Below are positions 56,201 to 63,802 of a stretch of DNA of 64,000 nt, piece by piece (position 1 is the first letter of the stretch; every line of letters starts with the position of its first letter). A program made the position numbers and the translations under genes. The DNA is from Aurantimonas aggregata. GTDB lineage: Bacteria; Pseudomonadota; Alphaproteobacteria; Rhizobiales; Rhizobiaceae. A model generated the notes under the pieces. The model did not search any database and was not told the origin of the DNA. It saw nothing but the letters and a program-made list of their open reading frames with translations. The stretch lies in assembly GCF_010500835.1 (NCBI RefSeq), contig NZ_JAAAMJ010000011.1:1-64000 (forward strand), in the 5' to 3' direction.

Positions 56201-56697
56201 TGATGGGCATCGTCACCAAGAACTCGATCATGCTGGTGGACTTCGCCGTCGAGCAGGAAAAGCACGGCGTGAGCCAGACGGAGGCGATCATCGATGCCGG
56301 CCGCAAGCGGGCGCGGCCGATCATCATGACCACGCTGGCCATGGCGGCCGGCATGGTGCCGGCGGCGATGGCGACCGGCGAAGGCGGCGAATTCCGCGCG
56401 CCGATGGCGATCGCCGTGATCGGCGGTCTCCTGGTGTCAACCGTGCTTTCGCTGGTCTTCATCCCCTCGGTCTACACACTGATGGACGACCTCAGCCATC
56501 TGGTCGGGCGGCTGTTCTCGCGGCTCCTGAAGCCCAACAGGGCCGACGAGGACGCGGCCCACGGCAACGAGGCAGTGGCCAATCCGGCGCGCCCCGCGGA
56601 ACCGGATCTCTTCGGGCCCAGCTGGCAGCGCGTCACCGAGTTTCCGCAGCGCGCCAAGCCAGACCGCGACGACCGGCTCCAGCCGGCGGCCGAATAG
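53227..56697 (+). CDS. RND efflux transporter with an extra membrane insertion
   Basis: The 1156-residue pump has the RND proton-relay motifs: GILVDDAIVEIENIERH (Asp401-Asp402 region) in TM4 and GIVTKNSIMLVDF (the Lys) in TM10. Two large periplasmic loops are present, each after an N-terminal TM (TRFPNIDVPVISV). Standard pumps are about 1030-1050 residues. The surplus is an insertion of roughly 100 residues between TM6 and TM7 (about residues 490-596) with two extra hydrophobic segments (LLVAAPLAGIAIGLLF; LSLAIMGGAVVLAILFA). Substrates cannot be told. A C-terminal cytosolic tail of about 60 residues is Pro/Arg-rich. Confidence 0.9.
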   Translation: MNWNFSAWAIRNPVPPILLFVVLIALGIVSFMTLPITRFPNIDVPVISVTITESGAAPSELETQVTKKVEDAIAGISGLKHVTSTITDGSSITAAEFRLEIDVDRATNDVKDAIAKIRSDLPRTIEEPIVQRIEVENQSIVTYAASSPGKTPEQLSWFVDDVVIRALQGLNGVGRVERMGGVEREIQVRLDPDRLAALGITAADVNRQLRATNVDLSGGRGEFGGQEQAIRTLSSADTVLGLGTAKISLPGSRQVRLSELGEVVDSWEDPRSFARLDGQPVVAFSIYRSKGASDTTVADLAAAKVDQLAAANPDVQFTKIDDSVTYTYGNFESAMETLAEGALLAVIVVLLFLRDWRATAVAAITLPLAAIPTFWAMDLMGFSLNLVSLLAITLVTGILVDDAIVEIENIERHMAMGKPPYKAAMEAADEIGLAVIAITMTIIAVFAPVSFMGGVAGQYFKQFGLTVAVAVFFSLLVARLITPMLAAYFFHPHATTGPSFGRMLRRNLLVAAPLAGIAIGLLFALAALPGAAAENPAFATVAGFAAMLPAVSFDQAADLSLAIMGGAVVLAILFAYIGMPHPAEQHDGVLMRAYTGFLRATVRWRWITLAAGIALFALAIDSVKYLPTGFIPKEDASRIVVSLELPPGSTLETTLAVTDKAVASIRELPEVRSVLVIGGSSPTGTLEVRRAALTINLTRKFERTRSQGDLEPVIADRLAAIPDIRSFYVNDRGERELSVGILGADGAKVAAVAAELESQMRREPIFANPSAMASFARPEIRIRPRLDEAADLAIAPETISETVRVATIGDVGANLAKFNVGTRQVPIRVQLREDAREDLSTIRSLRVTTGSGASVPLESVADISFGQGPSTIDRYDRDRLVKVGTSMMPGYEIGQGSEVIMALPAVTDMPPGVRIQEVGDAEIQAEVFAGFASAMGAGIMMVLVVLILLFGSFFLPITILASLPLSVGGVVGALLLTHTAISMPVVIGILMLMGIVTKNSIMLVDFAVEQEKHGVSQTEAIIDAGRKRARPIIMTTLAMAAGMVPAAMATGEGGEFRAPMAIAVIGGLLVSTVLSLVFIPSVYTLMDDLSHLVGRLFSRLLKPNRADEDAAHGNEAVANPARPAEPDLFGPSWQRVTEFPQRAKPDRDDRLQPAAE

Positions 56698-56875
56698 CGC
56701 GGGCGCCGGCCAGAACCGGGAGCTCGCTACCGGAACGTCAAGAACGACTAAGCGGGGCGACAAGTTTATTTGACAGCGGCCGTGTCTCGCCTCCGCCGCC
56801 GCTGTCGGTTACCGTCGCCCTGCCGGCAATGGCACGCGACGCGGCAGCTTCTGCCCGGGGCAACGAAGGGCAGAG

Positions 56876-57724
56876 ATGACACGCACGACAGAGGCCGAGG
56901 GCCTCCGCGCCATCGCCGACGACTACGACGCGTTCTTTCTCGACCAGTTCGGCGTCGTCCACGACGGCATGCGCGCCTACGATGGCGCCGCCGAGGCGGT
57001 GTCGGCCTTTGCGGCGATGGGCAAGCCCGTCGTCTTCGTCACCAATTCGGGTCGGCCGGCGGCGTTCAACGAGGCGCGGCTGGCGCGGCTCGGCGTTTCG
57101 CGCGAGACCTATCTCGCCTGCGTCACCTCGGGGGACGTCGCGATCCAGCTGTGCGAGGATGGCGTGTTTCCGCTGCCGAAGGATCGGCGCATACGATGCC
57201 TGACGATCTCCAGCCTCGACGACTACAACCTCTCCGACCGGCTCGGCTGCGTGCGGACGAATAGCGGAGCGGACGCCGACCTCGTGGTCATCGCCGGCAG
57301 CCAGGCCGACACGATCCCGATGTCAGATTACGAGGCGATGATGCGTCCCGCCGCCGAACGGGGCGTCGCCTGCATCTGCACCAATCCGGACCGGCACATG
57401 CTGACGCCATCGGGCCTGGTGCCGTCTGCCGGGGCGATCGCAGACCTTTATGCCGAGCTCGGCGGGCCGGTCACCTTCGTCGGCAAGCCGCATCCGGAGA
57501 TCTACGAAGCCGCCCTTGCGCTGATACCGGGCGTCGAGAAGCGGCGGATCCTCTGCATCGGTGACAGTATCGACCACGACATTGCCGGCGCCGCCGGCTT
57601 CGGCGCGGCCCGGGCGCTGGTGCGCACCGGTATCCTCGCCGATGTCGAGGAAGCTGCGATCGACGGACGGCTCGCGGCGGCCGGCGTGACCGTCGACCAC
57701 ATCCTGCCGGCCCTGCGCTGGTGA
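56876..57724 (+). CDS. HAD-IIA family hydrolase (TIGR01459-like)
   Basis: The 282-residue HAD protein starts with YDAFFLDQFGVVHDG, in which the second motif I Asp is replaced by a Gly/Val stretch (DQFGV), the feature of this subfamily. It has FVTNSG (motif II), FVGKPHPEIYEAAL (motif III Lys) and CIGDSIDHDIAGAAG (motif IV). The phosphatase substrate is unknown. A related family acts on nucleotide sugars or phosphoglycolate-like compounds. Confidence 0.8.
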   Translation: MTRTTEAEGLRAIADDYDAFFLDQFGVVHDGMRAYDGAAEAVSAFAAMGKPVVFVTNSGRPAAFNEARLARLGVSRETYLACVTSGDVAIQLCEDGVFPLPKDRRIRCLTISSLDDYNLSDRLGCVRTNSGADADLVVIAGSQADTIPMSDYEAMMRPAAERGVACICTNPDRHMLTPSGLVPSAGAIADLYAELGGPVTFVGKPHPEIYEAALALIPGVEKRRILCIGDSIDHDIAGAAGFGAARALVRTGILADVEEAAIDGRLAAAGVTVDHILPALRW

Positions 57725-57734
57725 CGGTCTCCGG

Positions 57735-58658
57735 CTAGGCCACCGCCCGGGGGCGCGGTACGGCGCGCAGATGGCCGCCGGTCTTGCCGCCGGGCAGCGC
57801 CGCGATCCGGTCCGCGACGGCGAGCAGCTTCGCCCGGTCGATGCCGGTGCGGATACCGCCTTCGGCAAAGGCGAAGTCGAGATCCTCGGTGGCGGTGTTG
57901 CCGGTGGCACCCGGCGCAAAGGGACAGCCGCCGAGCCCGGCGGCGGCTCCCTCGATGACCCGCACGCCTGCCTCGTAAGCATAGAGCGCGTTGGCGACGC
58001 CCATGCCGAACGTGTCGTGGCCGTGGAACGCCCATGACGTTTCGGGCGAGTCGGCCATCACGGCAGCAAAGCGCTTGCGCACCGTGAGCGGATCGGCCCG
58101 ACCGGTCGTGTCGCACAGCGCGAACTCCGCGGACGGTGCGATGGCGAGCGCCGCGCGGAAGACGCGCGCGACATCGTCCATCGGCACCGTGCCGATGAAT
58201 GGACAGTCGAAGCTGGTGCCGAGATCCACCCTGAGGCGAAGCCCCTCGGTACCGGCGGTCGCCGCGACGATCGCCCGCAACTGATCGAGCGATTGCGCCA
58301 CGGTCTGGCGGACATTGTTGAGATTGTGCGCCTCGGAGACCGAAACGACGAAGACGATCTCGGGGTAGCCATGCTGGAGCGCGAGTTCCGCGCCTTTGGC
58401 ATTGGGCACCAGAACCGAGAGCCTTGCCCCGGCGTGGCCGCGGAAATGTGCCGCGATCTCGGCCATGTCGGCCATTTGGGGAATCGCCTTCGGGCTGACG
58501 AAGGAGCCGAGTTCCATCCGGGTGATGCCGGCGTCGAGCAACCCCTCGATGACGGCGATCTTCTCCGCCGTCGGCAAGGGCTCGGCGATCGACTGGAAGC
58601 CGTCGCGCGGCGCGACCTCGACGATCTCGACGGACGGCGGCGCCACGGCCTCAGACAT
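57735..58658 (-). CDS. Hydroxymethylglutaryl-CoA lyase (HMGCL-like)
   Basis: The 307-residue TIM-barrel enzyme has EVAPRDGFQ at the metal site, the HGHDTFGMGVAN strand and the lyase signature AAGLGGCPFAPGATGNTATED containing the catalytic Cys. It would cleave 3-hydroxy-3-methylglutaryl-CoA to acetyl-CoA and acetoacetate. The start at 58658 overlaps the TRAP DctQ gene by 8 bp, making it the last gene of a transporter operon, which is unusual for leucine catabolism and points to an imported acid. Related citramalyl- or other 3-hydroxyacyl-CoA lyases are possible. Confidence 0.82.
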   Translation of the reverse strand: MSEAVAPPSVEIVEVAPRDGFQSIAEPLPTAEKIAVIEGLLDAGITRMELGSFVSPKAIPQMADMAEIAAHFRGHAGARLSVLVPNAKGAELALQHGYPEIVFVVSVSEAHNLNNVRQTVAQSLDQLRAIVAATAGTEGLRLRVDLGTSFDCPFIGTVPMDDVARVFRAALAIAPSAEFALCDTTGRADPLTVRKRFAAVMADSPETSWAFHGHDTFGMGVANALYAYEAGVRVIEGAAAGLGGCPFAPGATGNTATEDLDFAFAEGGIRTGIDRAKLLAVADRIAALPGGKTGGHLRAVPRPRAVA

Positions 58659-59157
58659 GATCGGCACCGCCGACGCCGACCGGCTTCTCCCGGAACATGT
58701 TGAAGATGAACTGGAGGCCTAGCGCCCCGAAACCGATGGGCAGCATGGCGTAGGGGATCCACATCGGCGTGCCGAACGCGCTCGACACGCGCTCGCCATA
58801 GCTCCAGGCGTCGTGCGCCATCAGGTAGCCGCGCCAGGTGAGAATCCCGCAGAAGGCGGCGCCCGTCAGGCCGACGACAACCGCCAGAACCCTTCGGGCG
58901 CCATCGCCCACCCCCTCGGTGAGGAAGGTGATGCCGATATGCTCGCCGCGCCGCTCCACGTCGGCAGCGGTCATGATCGCCACGTAGACGAGCAGGAAGC
59001 CGTTGACCTCGAGGCTCCATGACGTCGGCGCGGCGAAGGCGTAGCGCATCGTCGCGTCATAGGTGATCGTCAGGACCATCGAGGCGAGGATGACCTGCCC
59101 GATGATCTGCAGGAACCGCGAGAACTGGTCGACGATCCGGATCGGTACGGCGAGCAT
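58651..59157 (-). CDS. TRAP transporter small permease (DctQ type)
   Basis: The 168-residue four-helix protein contains the DctQ pattern (VLTITYDATMRYAF; PTSWSLEVNGFLLVYVAIM; VERRGEHIGITFL). It pairs with the DctM subunit. GGAGG precedes the ATG at 59157, and its stop overlaps the lyase start. Confidence 0.88.
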   Translation of the reverse strand: MLAVPIRIVDQFSRFLQIIGQVILASMVLTITYDATMRYAFAAPTSWSLEVNGFLLVYVAIMTAADVERRGEHIGITFLTEGVGDGARRVLAVVVGLTGAAFCGILTWRGYLMAHDAWSYGERVSSAFGTPMWIPYAMLPIGFGALGLQFIFNMFREKPVGVGGADHV

Positions 59158-59168
59158 AGTGTTGCCTC

Positions 59169-60206
59169 CTAGGCGTCCTGGCCCATCGCGAGGGCGATCG
59201 CCCGCTCGCCGACCTCGGTGCCGACCTCGTTGATCCAGCTGGTGCGGACATTGGCGCTGACCTCGGCGAAGCGCGCCAGTTCTTCCTCGGTCGGGTCGAT
59301 CACCTCGATGCCCTGCTCGACGAAGGCCGGCCAATACTGCTTCTCGAAATAGTCGACATTGGCGGCACGCGCGCTGTTCTCGTCGAACCACTCGGCGCCG
59401 GCGAGGAAGGCGTTGCGGACAGGCTCGTCGAGTGCTTCCCAGCGATCGGTCTGGACGAAGATGCCGATCGAGAACGCCGTGACCGGCAGGCGGTAGACGT
59501 GCTTGGCCTGTTCCTGGATGCTGCGGCCGTTGATCGTCGAGATGTTCGCGACGGCCGCGTCGATCGTGCCGCGCTGCAGCGCGAGATAGAGCTCCGAGGA
59601 CGGGATCCGCACAGCGCCGCCGCCGAAATCCTCGACCGCCTTGGTGGCCTCGAAGGACACGACGCGGATCCGCTTGCCGCGAATGTCATCGAGGTTGCGC
59701 ACCGGCGAGGCATCGGTGCTCCAGATGTACTCGGGCTCCAGCAGGCCGCCGCCGAGCGACAGCACCGTCAGGCCGTTCTTCTTCAGCTCCTCCTCGACCA
59801 GCTGGAACAGCGGCGTGCCGCGCTTCATCCGGTCGGGGTTCTCGAACAGCGGGCCGACGACACCCGGCAGGCCGGTGATGCCGAGGATCGGCAGCGACCG
59901 GGTGATGTAGGACGTGGTGTGGAACATGAAGTCGATATTGCCGGAGCGCAGCGCCGGCAACTGTTCGTCGGCCGACAGGAGCCGACCGGAATCGTAGAAG
60001 TCGATCGCGACGGCGTCGGCATGGTTCTCGTTGACGAAGTCGACGAAGCCCTGCGAGCCATAAGCGAGGTCGGCGTAGGACGGCGGCAGGTAGGTGACGC
60101 CGGTCAGCGTCTCCTGCGCCGCGGCCGAGCGCATGGAAAGGCCAAGGGCCGAGCCGGCCGCGAGGGCGCCGGTGGCGGTCAGAAAGGTGCGTCTGTCGAT
60201 GGTCAT
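59169..60206 (-). CDS. TRAP transporter substrate-binding protein (DctP type)
   Basis: The 345-residue periplasmic binding protein has a twin-arginine-like signal (DRRTFLTATGALAAGSALG) and DctP features: SADEQLPALRSGNIDF, RGKRIRVVSFEATKAVEDFGG and SSELYLALQRGTIDAA, with the Arg expected to bind a carboxylate. It captures an organic acid for the TRAP membrane subunits. The ribosome-binding site is GAGGAGG. Confidence 0.9.
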   Translation of the reverse strand: MTIDRRTFLTATGALAAGSALGLSMRSAAAQETLTGVTYLPPSYADLAYGSQGFVDFVNENHADAVAIDFYDSGRLLSADEQLPALRSGNIDFMFHTTSYITRSLPILGITGLPGVVGPLFENPDRMKRGTPLFQLVEEELKKNGLTVLSLGGGLLEPEYIWSTDASPVRNLDDIRGKRIRVVSFEATKAVEDFGGGAVRIPSSELYLALQRGTIDAAVANISTINGRSIQEQAKHVYRLPVTAFSIGIFVQTDRWEALDEPVRNAFLAGAEWFDENSARAANVDYFEKQYWPAFVEQGIEVIDPTEEELARFAEVSANVRTSWINEVGTEVGERAIALAMGQDA

Positions 60207-60228
60207 GGTGGTTTCCTCCTCTTGATTG

Positions 60229-61527
60229 TTACCTGAGCAGATTGGGCAGCCAGAGCGTCAGGGCCGGGAACAGCACGAAGATCATCAGCATCACGAACTG
60301 CACCCCGACAAAGGGCACGACGCTGCGGATGATCTCCTCGATCTTCAGCACCGGCGCGACCGCCCGCAGCGTGTAGAGATTGAGACCGACCGGCGGGGTG
60401 ATCACCGCGATCTCGAGGTTCATCACCAGGATGATGCCGAACCAGAGCGGGTCGTAGCCGAGCGCGGTGATCAGCGGCAGAAGGATCGGCGTCGTCACCA
60501 CGATGAGCGATACCGCGTCGACCAGCATGCCGAGCCCGACCAGCACCAGCATGATCAGCAAGAGGATCAGTTCGGGCGGCAGGTCGGTGCCGACCAGGAG
60601 GCCCGAGATCGCGTCGGGCACCCGGACCAGGTTGAGATAGTCGCCGAAGATCCGCGCGCAGCCCATGATCAGCAGGATGGCGCCGGAGATCCGGACACTC
60701 GACCCGAGCACCTTGAGCAGGCCCTTGCCGTCGAGGCTGCGGAAGATCACGGCGGCGATGACGAAGGCACCGAGCGCTCCGAAGGCCGCCGCCTCGCTTG
60801 GCGTGGCGAAGCCGGAATAGATCGTGCCGAGCACCACGGCGATCAGGATCAGGGCGTGCCAGATGCCGCCGATGGCGCGAAAGCGGTCGCCCCAGCTGTA
60901 GTCGACGACGGCCTGCAACGGCGCCTCCTCCGGATGGAGCAGGGCGCGGATGTAGATGTAGACGCAGAGGGCGAAGGCGAGCGCCAGGCCCGGCACGATG
61001 CCGCCGATGAAGAGGTCGGCGACGGAGACGTTGGAGACGGCGCCGTAGATGATCAGCGGGACGCTCGGCGGGATCAGCATGGCCAGGGCGCCAGAGCTGA
61101 CGACGCTGCCGGCCGCCAGACTGCGGCTGTAGCCGCGCTGCAGCATCTCCGGAATGGCAATCGAGCCGACCGCGGCGACACCGGCAATCGAGACACCGCT
61201 GACCGCGCCGAAGACCGTCGAGGCGCCGACCGTCGCGATGGCGAGGCCGCCGCGGAGCCATTGCAGCCAGACCACGGCCGCATGGAACAGGTTCTTGCCG
61301 ACCGGCGTGGCCGCCAGGAGATTTCCCATCAGCACGAAGAGCGGCAGGGCCAGCAATTCGAAGCTGTTGAGCTGGCCGAACAGCGAGGTCGGGCCGAAGA
61401 AGAACGCCATCGAGCCGCGGGCCATGTAGAGCCCAGTGAGTCCCGCGGCCCCGAGCGCCAGGAAGATCGGGGCGCCGATCGCGATTAGCGCGAGCAGGAT
61501 GACGACGACGATGACCGGTTCGATCAT
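60229..61527 (-). CDS. TRAP transporter large permease (DctM type)
   Basis: The 432-residue protein has about 12 transmembrane segments and the DctM signatures LALPLFVLMGNLL, GAVSGVSIAGVAAVGSIAIPEM, PPSVPLIIYGAVSNVSVADLFIGGIVPG and TPPVGLNLY. It makes the sodium-coupled uptake channel with DctQ and DctP. The order in this operon is DctM-DctP-DctQ-lyase. Confidence 0.92.
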   Translation of the reverse strand: MIEPVIVVVILLALIAIGAPIFLALGAAGLTGLYMARGSMAFFFGPTSLFGQLNSFELLALPLFVLMGNLLAATPVGKNLFHAAVVWLQWLRGGLAIATVGASTVFGAVSGVSIAGVAAVGSIAIPEMLQRGYSRSLAAGSVVSSGALAMLIPPSVPLIIYGAVSNVSVADLFIGGIVPGLALAFALCVYIYIRALLHPEEAPLQAVVDYSWGDRFRAIGGIWHALILIAVVLGTIYSGFATPSEAAAFGALGAFVIAAVIFRSLDGKGLLKVLGSSVRISGAILLIMGCARIFGDYLNLVRVPDAISGLLVGTDLPPELILLLIMLVLVGLGMLVDAVSLIVVTTPILLPLITALGYDPLWFGIILVMNLEIAVITPPVGLNLYTLRAVAPVLKIEEIIRSVVPFVGVQFVMLMIFVLFPALTLWLPNLLR

Positions 61528-61671
61528 CGCAGGGTCTCCTGCCCGACCGTCGCGCAGCCAGCCATGTCGGGCAGGTCACGGGGGGCCGATGCCGGCCTGC
61601 TGCGCCGCTTGTGCTTCTGCCTGCTCACGTCGATCCTCCCGAACCCGTTTCGTGCCGCGCGCTGCCGCCCG

Positions 61672-62862
61672 TCATATGATGCCGTCGCCGTGAAGTCCGG
61701 CGATCCGGTTGTCATCATAGTCGAGCCATTCACGCAGGACGGCATCGGTATGCTCGCCCAGCAGCGGCCCCGTGTGACGGACCTCGCCCGGGGAAGCGGA
61801 GAGGCGCGGAAAGACGTTCTGCATGGCCGTCGGGCCGAGCCGCTCGTCGTCGACGCGCACGATCGACTCGCGCGCCTGGAAATGCGGGTCGTTCAGCATG
61901 TCGCGGGCGCGGTAGGTCAGTCCCGCCGGCACGCCGGCCGCAGCGAGCGCCTCAACCAGCCACGCCGCGGTCTTGGTCGCCGTCCACGCACCGACGAGCC
62001 GGTCGATCTCGGCCTGGTTGCGGCCGCGCGCCTGGTGGTTGGCGAAGCGCTCGTCGTCGGCGAGCTCGGGCTGGCCCATCAGCGCCGCCAGTCGCCGGAA
62101 CAGGCTGTCCTGATTGGCGCCGATGATGATCATGTCGCCGTCGGCGGTCGGATAGGCATTGGACGGCGCGATCCCCGGCAGGAAGCTGCCGGAGCGCTCG
62201 CGCACATGGCCGCCGCGGTCATATTCGGTGACAACGCTTTCCATGACCGACAGCACCGCCTCGTAGATCGAGGCGTCGACCATCTGCCCTTCGCCGGTAC
62301 TGTGGCGGTGCTGGAGCGCCAGCAGCGCTCCCTGGAAACCGCTCTGGCCGGCCAGCGTGTCGCCAATCGACAGGCCGACGCGGACCGGCGGCCGGTCGGG
62401 ATAACCGCCGAGATAGCGCAGCCCGCCCATCGCCTCGCAGACGGCGGCAAAGCCTGCCCGTTCCGCATAGGGTCCGGTCTGGCCGAAGCCGGTGACCCGG
62501 ACCATGATCAGGCGGGGATTGATCGCCCGCAGGTCCTCGTAGCCAAGGCCCCATTCCTCCATCCGACCGACGCGAAAATTCTCGACGATGATGTCGGTGC
62601 TAGAGGCAAGTTCCCGGACGATCGACTGGGCGGCGGGCTTGCGCAGGTCGAGGGTGAGCGATTTCTTGTTACGGGCGATGACCGGCCACCAGAGCGGGTT
62701 GCCGTCAGCGTCGGTGCGGCCCCACTGGCGCATCGAATCGCCGCCCTGCGGCGGCTCGATCTTGACGACTTCGGCCCCGAAATCGGCAAGCAGCTGGCCG
62801 CAGAACGGACCGGCGATCAGCTGGCCCATTTCAAGCACGCGTATGCCCTCGAGTGGCCTCAT
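61672..62862 (-). CDS. Family III CoA-transferase (CaiB/BaiF type)
   Basis: The 396-residue protein starts PLEGIRVLEMGQLIAGPFCGQLLADFGAEVVKIE and has ARNKKSLTLDLRKP, ENFRVGRMEEWGLGYEDL and the MVDASIYEA segment with its catalytic Asp. All are standard for family III. Human SUGCT of this family transfers CoA from succinyl-CoA to 3-hydroxy-3-methylglutarate. Here it is divergent from a GntR regulator and upstream of the TRAP and lyase genes, which fits activation of an imported acid for cleavage. The start follows GGGGAGG. Confidence 0.88.
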   Translation of the reverse strand: MRPLEGIRVLEMGQLIAGPFCGQLLADFGAEVVKIEPPQGGDSMRQWGRTDADGNPLWWPVIARNKKSLTLDLRKPAAQSIVRELASSTDIIVENFRVGRMEEWGLGYEDLRAINPRLIMVRVTGFGQTGPYAERAGFAAVCEAMGGLRYLGGYPDRPPVRVGLSIGDTLAGQSGFQGALLALQHRHSTGEGQMVDASIYEAVLSVMESVVTEYDRGGHVRERSGSFLPGIAPSNAYPTADGDMIIIGANQDSLFRRLAALMGQPELADDERFANHQARGRNQAEIDRLVGAWTATKTAAWLVEALAAAGVPAGLTYRARDMLNDPHFQARESIVRVDDERLGPTAMQNVFPRLSASPGEVRHTGPLLGEHTDAVLREWLDYDDNRIAGLHGDGII

Positions 62863-62967
62863 GCCGGCTCATCCTCCCCCGACGGCGCCGACGCGCCCTC
62901 GCCTTGCAGTCGCGCCCTCCCGGCGCGGACGACACCGAACTGGCATCGTCACATCGAGGCTAGACGC

Positions 62968-63042
62968 ATTGTATCCAATTTGTCAAACTGACGTCGGATA
63001 TCGGCATTTGAGGGGGACATATTGCAGTGCAATGTATCCAAT
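62968..63042. promoter_or_regulatory. Two GntR-type operator repeats
   Basis: ATTGTATCCAAT at 62968-62979 and AATGTATCCAAT at 63031-63042 share TGTATCCAAT; the first is an inverted repeat (ATTG-N4-CAAT). Their centres are 63 bp apart, six helical turns. FCD-type GntR regulators bind ATTG/GATACAAT-like sites, so these are probable operators controlling both the GntR gene and the divergent CoA-transferase/TRAP operon. Confidence 0.65.
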
Positions 63043-63070
63043 AACTAATGTCGGGCCTATGGGGACGTGC

Positions 63071-63754
63071 ATGACGGAACGGCGTCGGAACGCGAAGGAA
63101 CGGACGGTCGACCGCGTCTACGACAGCGTTCGGGAAGCCATTCTCGCCGGCGGTCACTCGGGCGAGGCACGGCTGACCGAGGAGATGCTGGCGGAGCGCT
63201 ACGGCGTCAGCCGGACACCGGTCCGCGCGGCGCTGCAGAAGCTGGAGAGCGACGGCTTCGTCGACATGATCCCGCGGGTCGGCGCCGTGGTGAAACGCCG
63301 GACGCTGGCGGAAGTGGCCGAGATCTACGAGGTGCGCTCGCTGCTGGAGAGCCACGCGGCCGGGCTGGCCGCGACACGCCGGCGCGACGAGGATGTCGAC
63401 ACGCTGAAGCGGCTGCAGGACGAGATGGACCGGATCGCCGGCAATGGCGACGTCGAGGGGCTGTCGACATTAAACCGCGATTTCCACACCGTCATCCTGG
63501 AAGCCAGCGGCAATCGCACGCTGACGGGGTCGACGACACGGCTGATGGAGATCGGCTTTTTGGTCCACACCTACGGCAATCTGGGCCGGCAGGACGTGGC
63601 GCGCAGCTTCACCGAACACCGCAACCTGATCGAGGCGATCGGCTCACGCGACGTCGAGTGGGCGGCGACGATCATGCGTGGCCACCTTCTCGGCACCCGC
63701 AACGCGCTCACGCAGATCATGAGCGAGAAGCGGGCCGCGGCAGCGGGTCCGTAA
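63071..63754 (+). CDS. GntR-family regulator, FCD (FadR) subfamily
   Basis: The 227-residue protein has an N-terminal GntR winged helix (LTEEMLAERYGVSRTPVRAALQKLESDGFVDMIPRVGAVV, about residues 36-76). The C-terminal FCD helical domain is at about 85-210 (YEVRSLLESHAAGLAA, NRDFHTVILEASGN, EHRNLIEAIGSRD), whose Asp/His residues hold a metal and organic acid ligand. It most likely controls the divergent transporter/catabolic operon through the repeats at 62968-63042. Confidence 0.88.
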   Translation: MTERRRNAKERTVDRVYDSVREAILAGGHSGEARLTEEMLAERYGVSRTPVRAALQKLESDGFVDMIPRVGAVVKRRTLAEVAEIYEVRSLLESHAAGLAATRRRDEDVDTLKRLQDEMDRIAGNGDVEGLSTLNRDFHTVILEASGNRTLTGSTTRLMEIGFLVHTYGNLGRQDVARSFTEHRNLIEAIGSRDVEWAATIMRGHLLGTRNALTQIMSEKRAAAAGP

Positions 63755-63802
63755 CGAAGCCTCTATCTGCGCCGACCGGTAGCCGGACGGCGCAGGGACG
63801 CG

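Noticed and set aside
53641-56265. 874-codon minus-strand open frame
   Set aside because: It mirrors the RND pump in the opposite strand with Arg/His/Asp-rich composition and no domain.
61524-61745. Minus-strand ORF of 73 codons ending in ATGA overlap with the TRAP large permease
   Set aside because: Composition is unlike neighbouring proteins, no domain is recognised and most of it overlaps the CoA-transferase 3' end; the overlap with the DctM start is probably chance.
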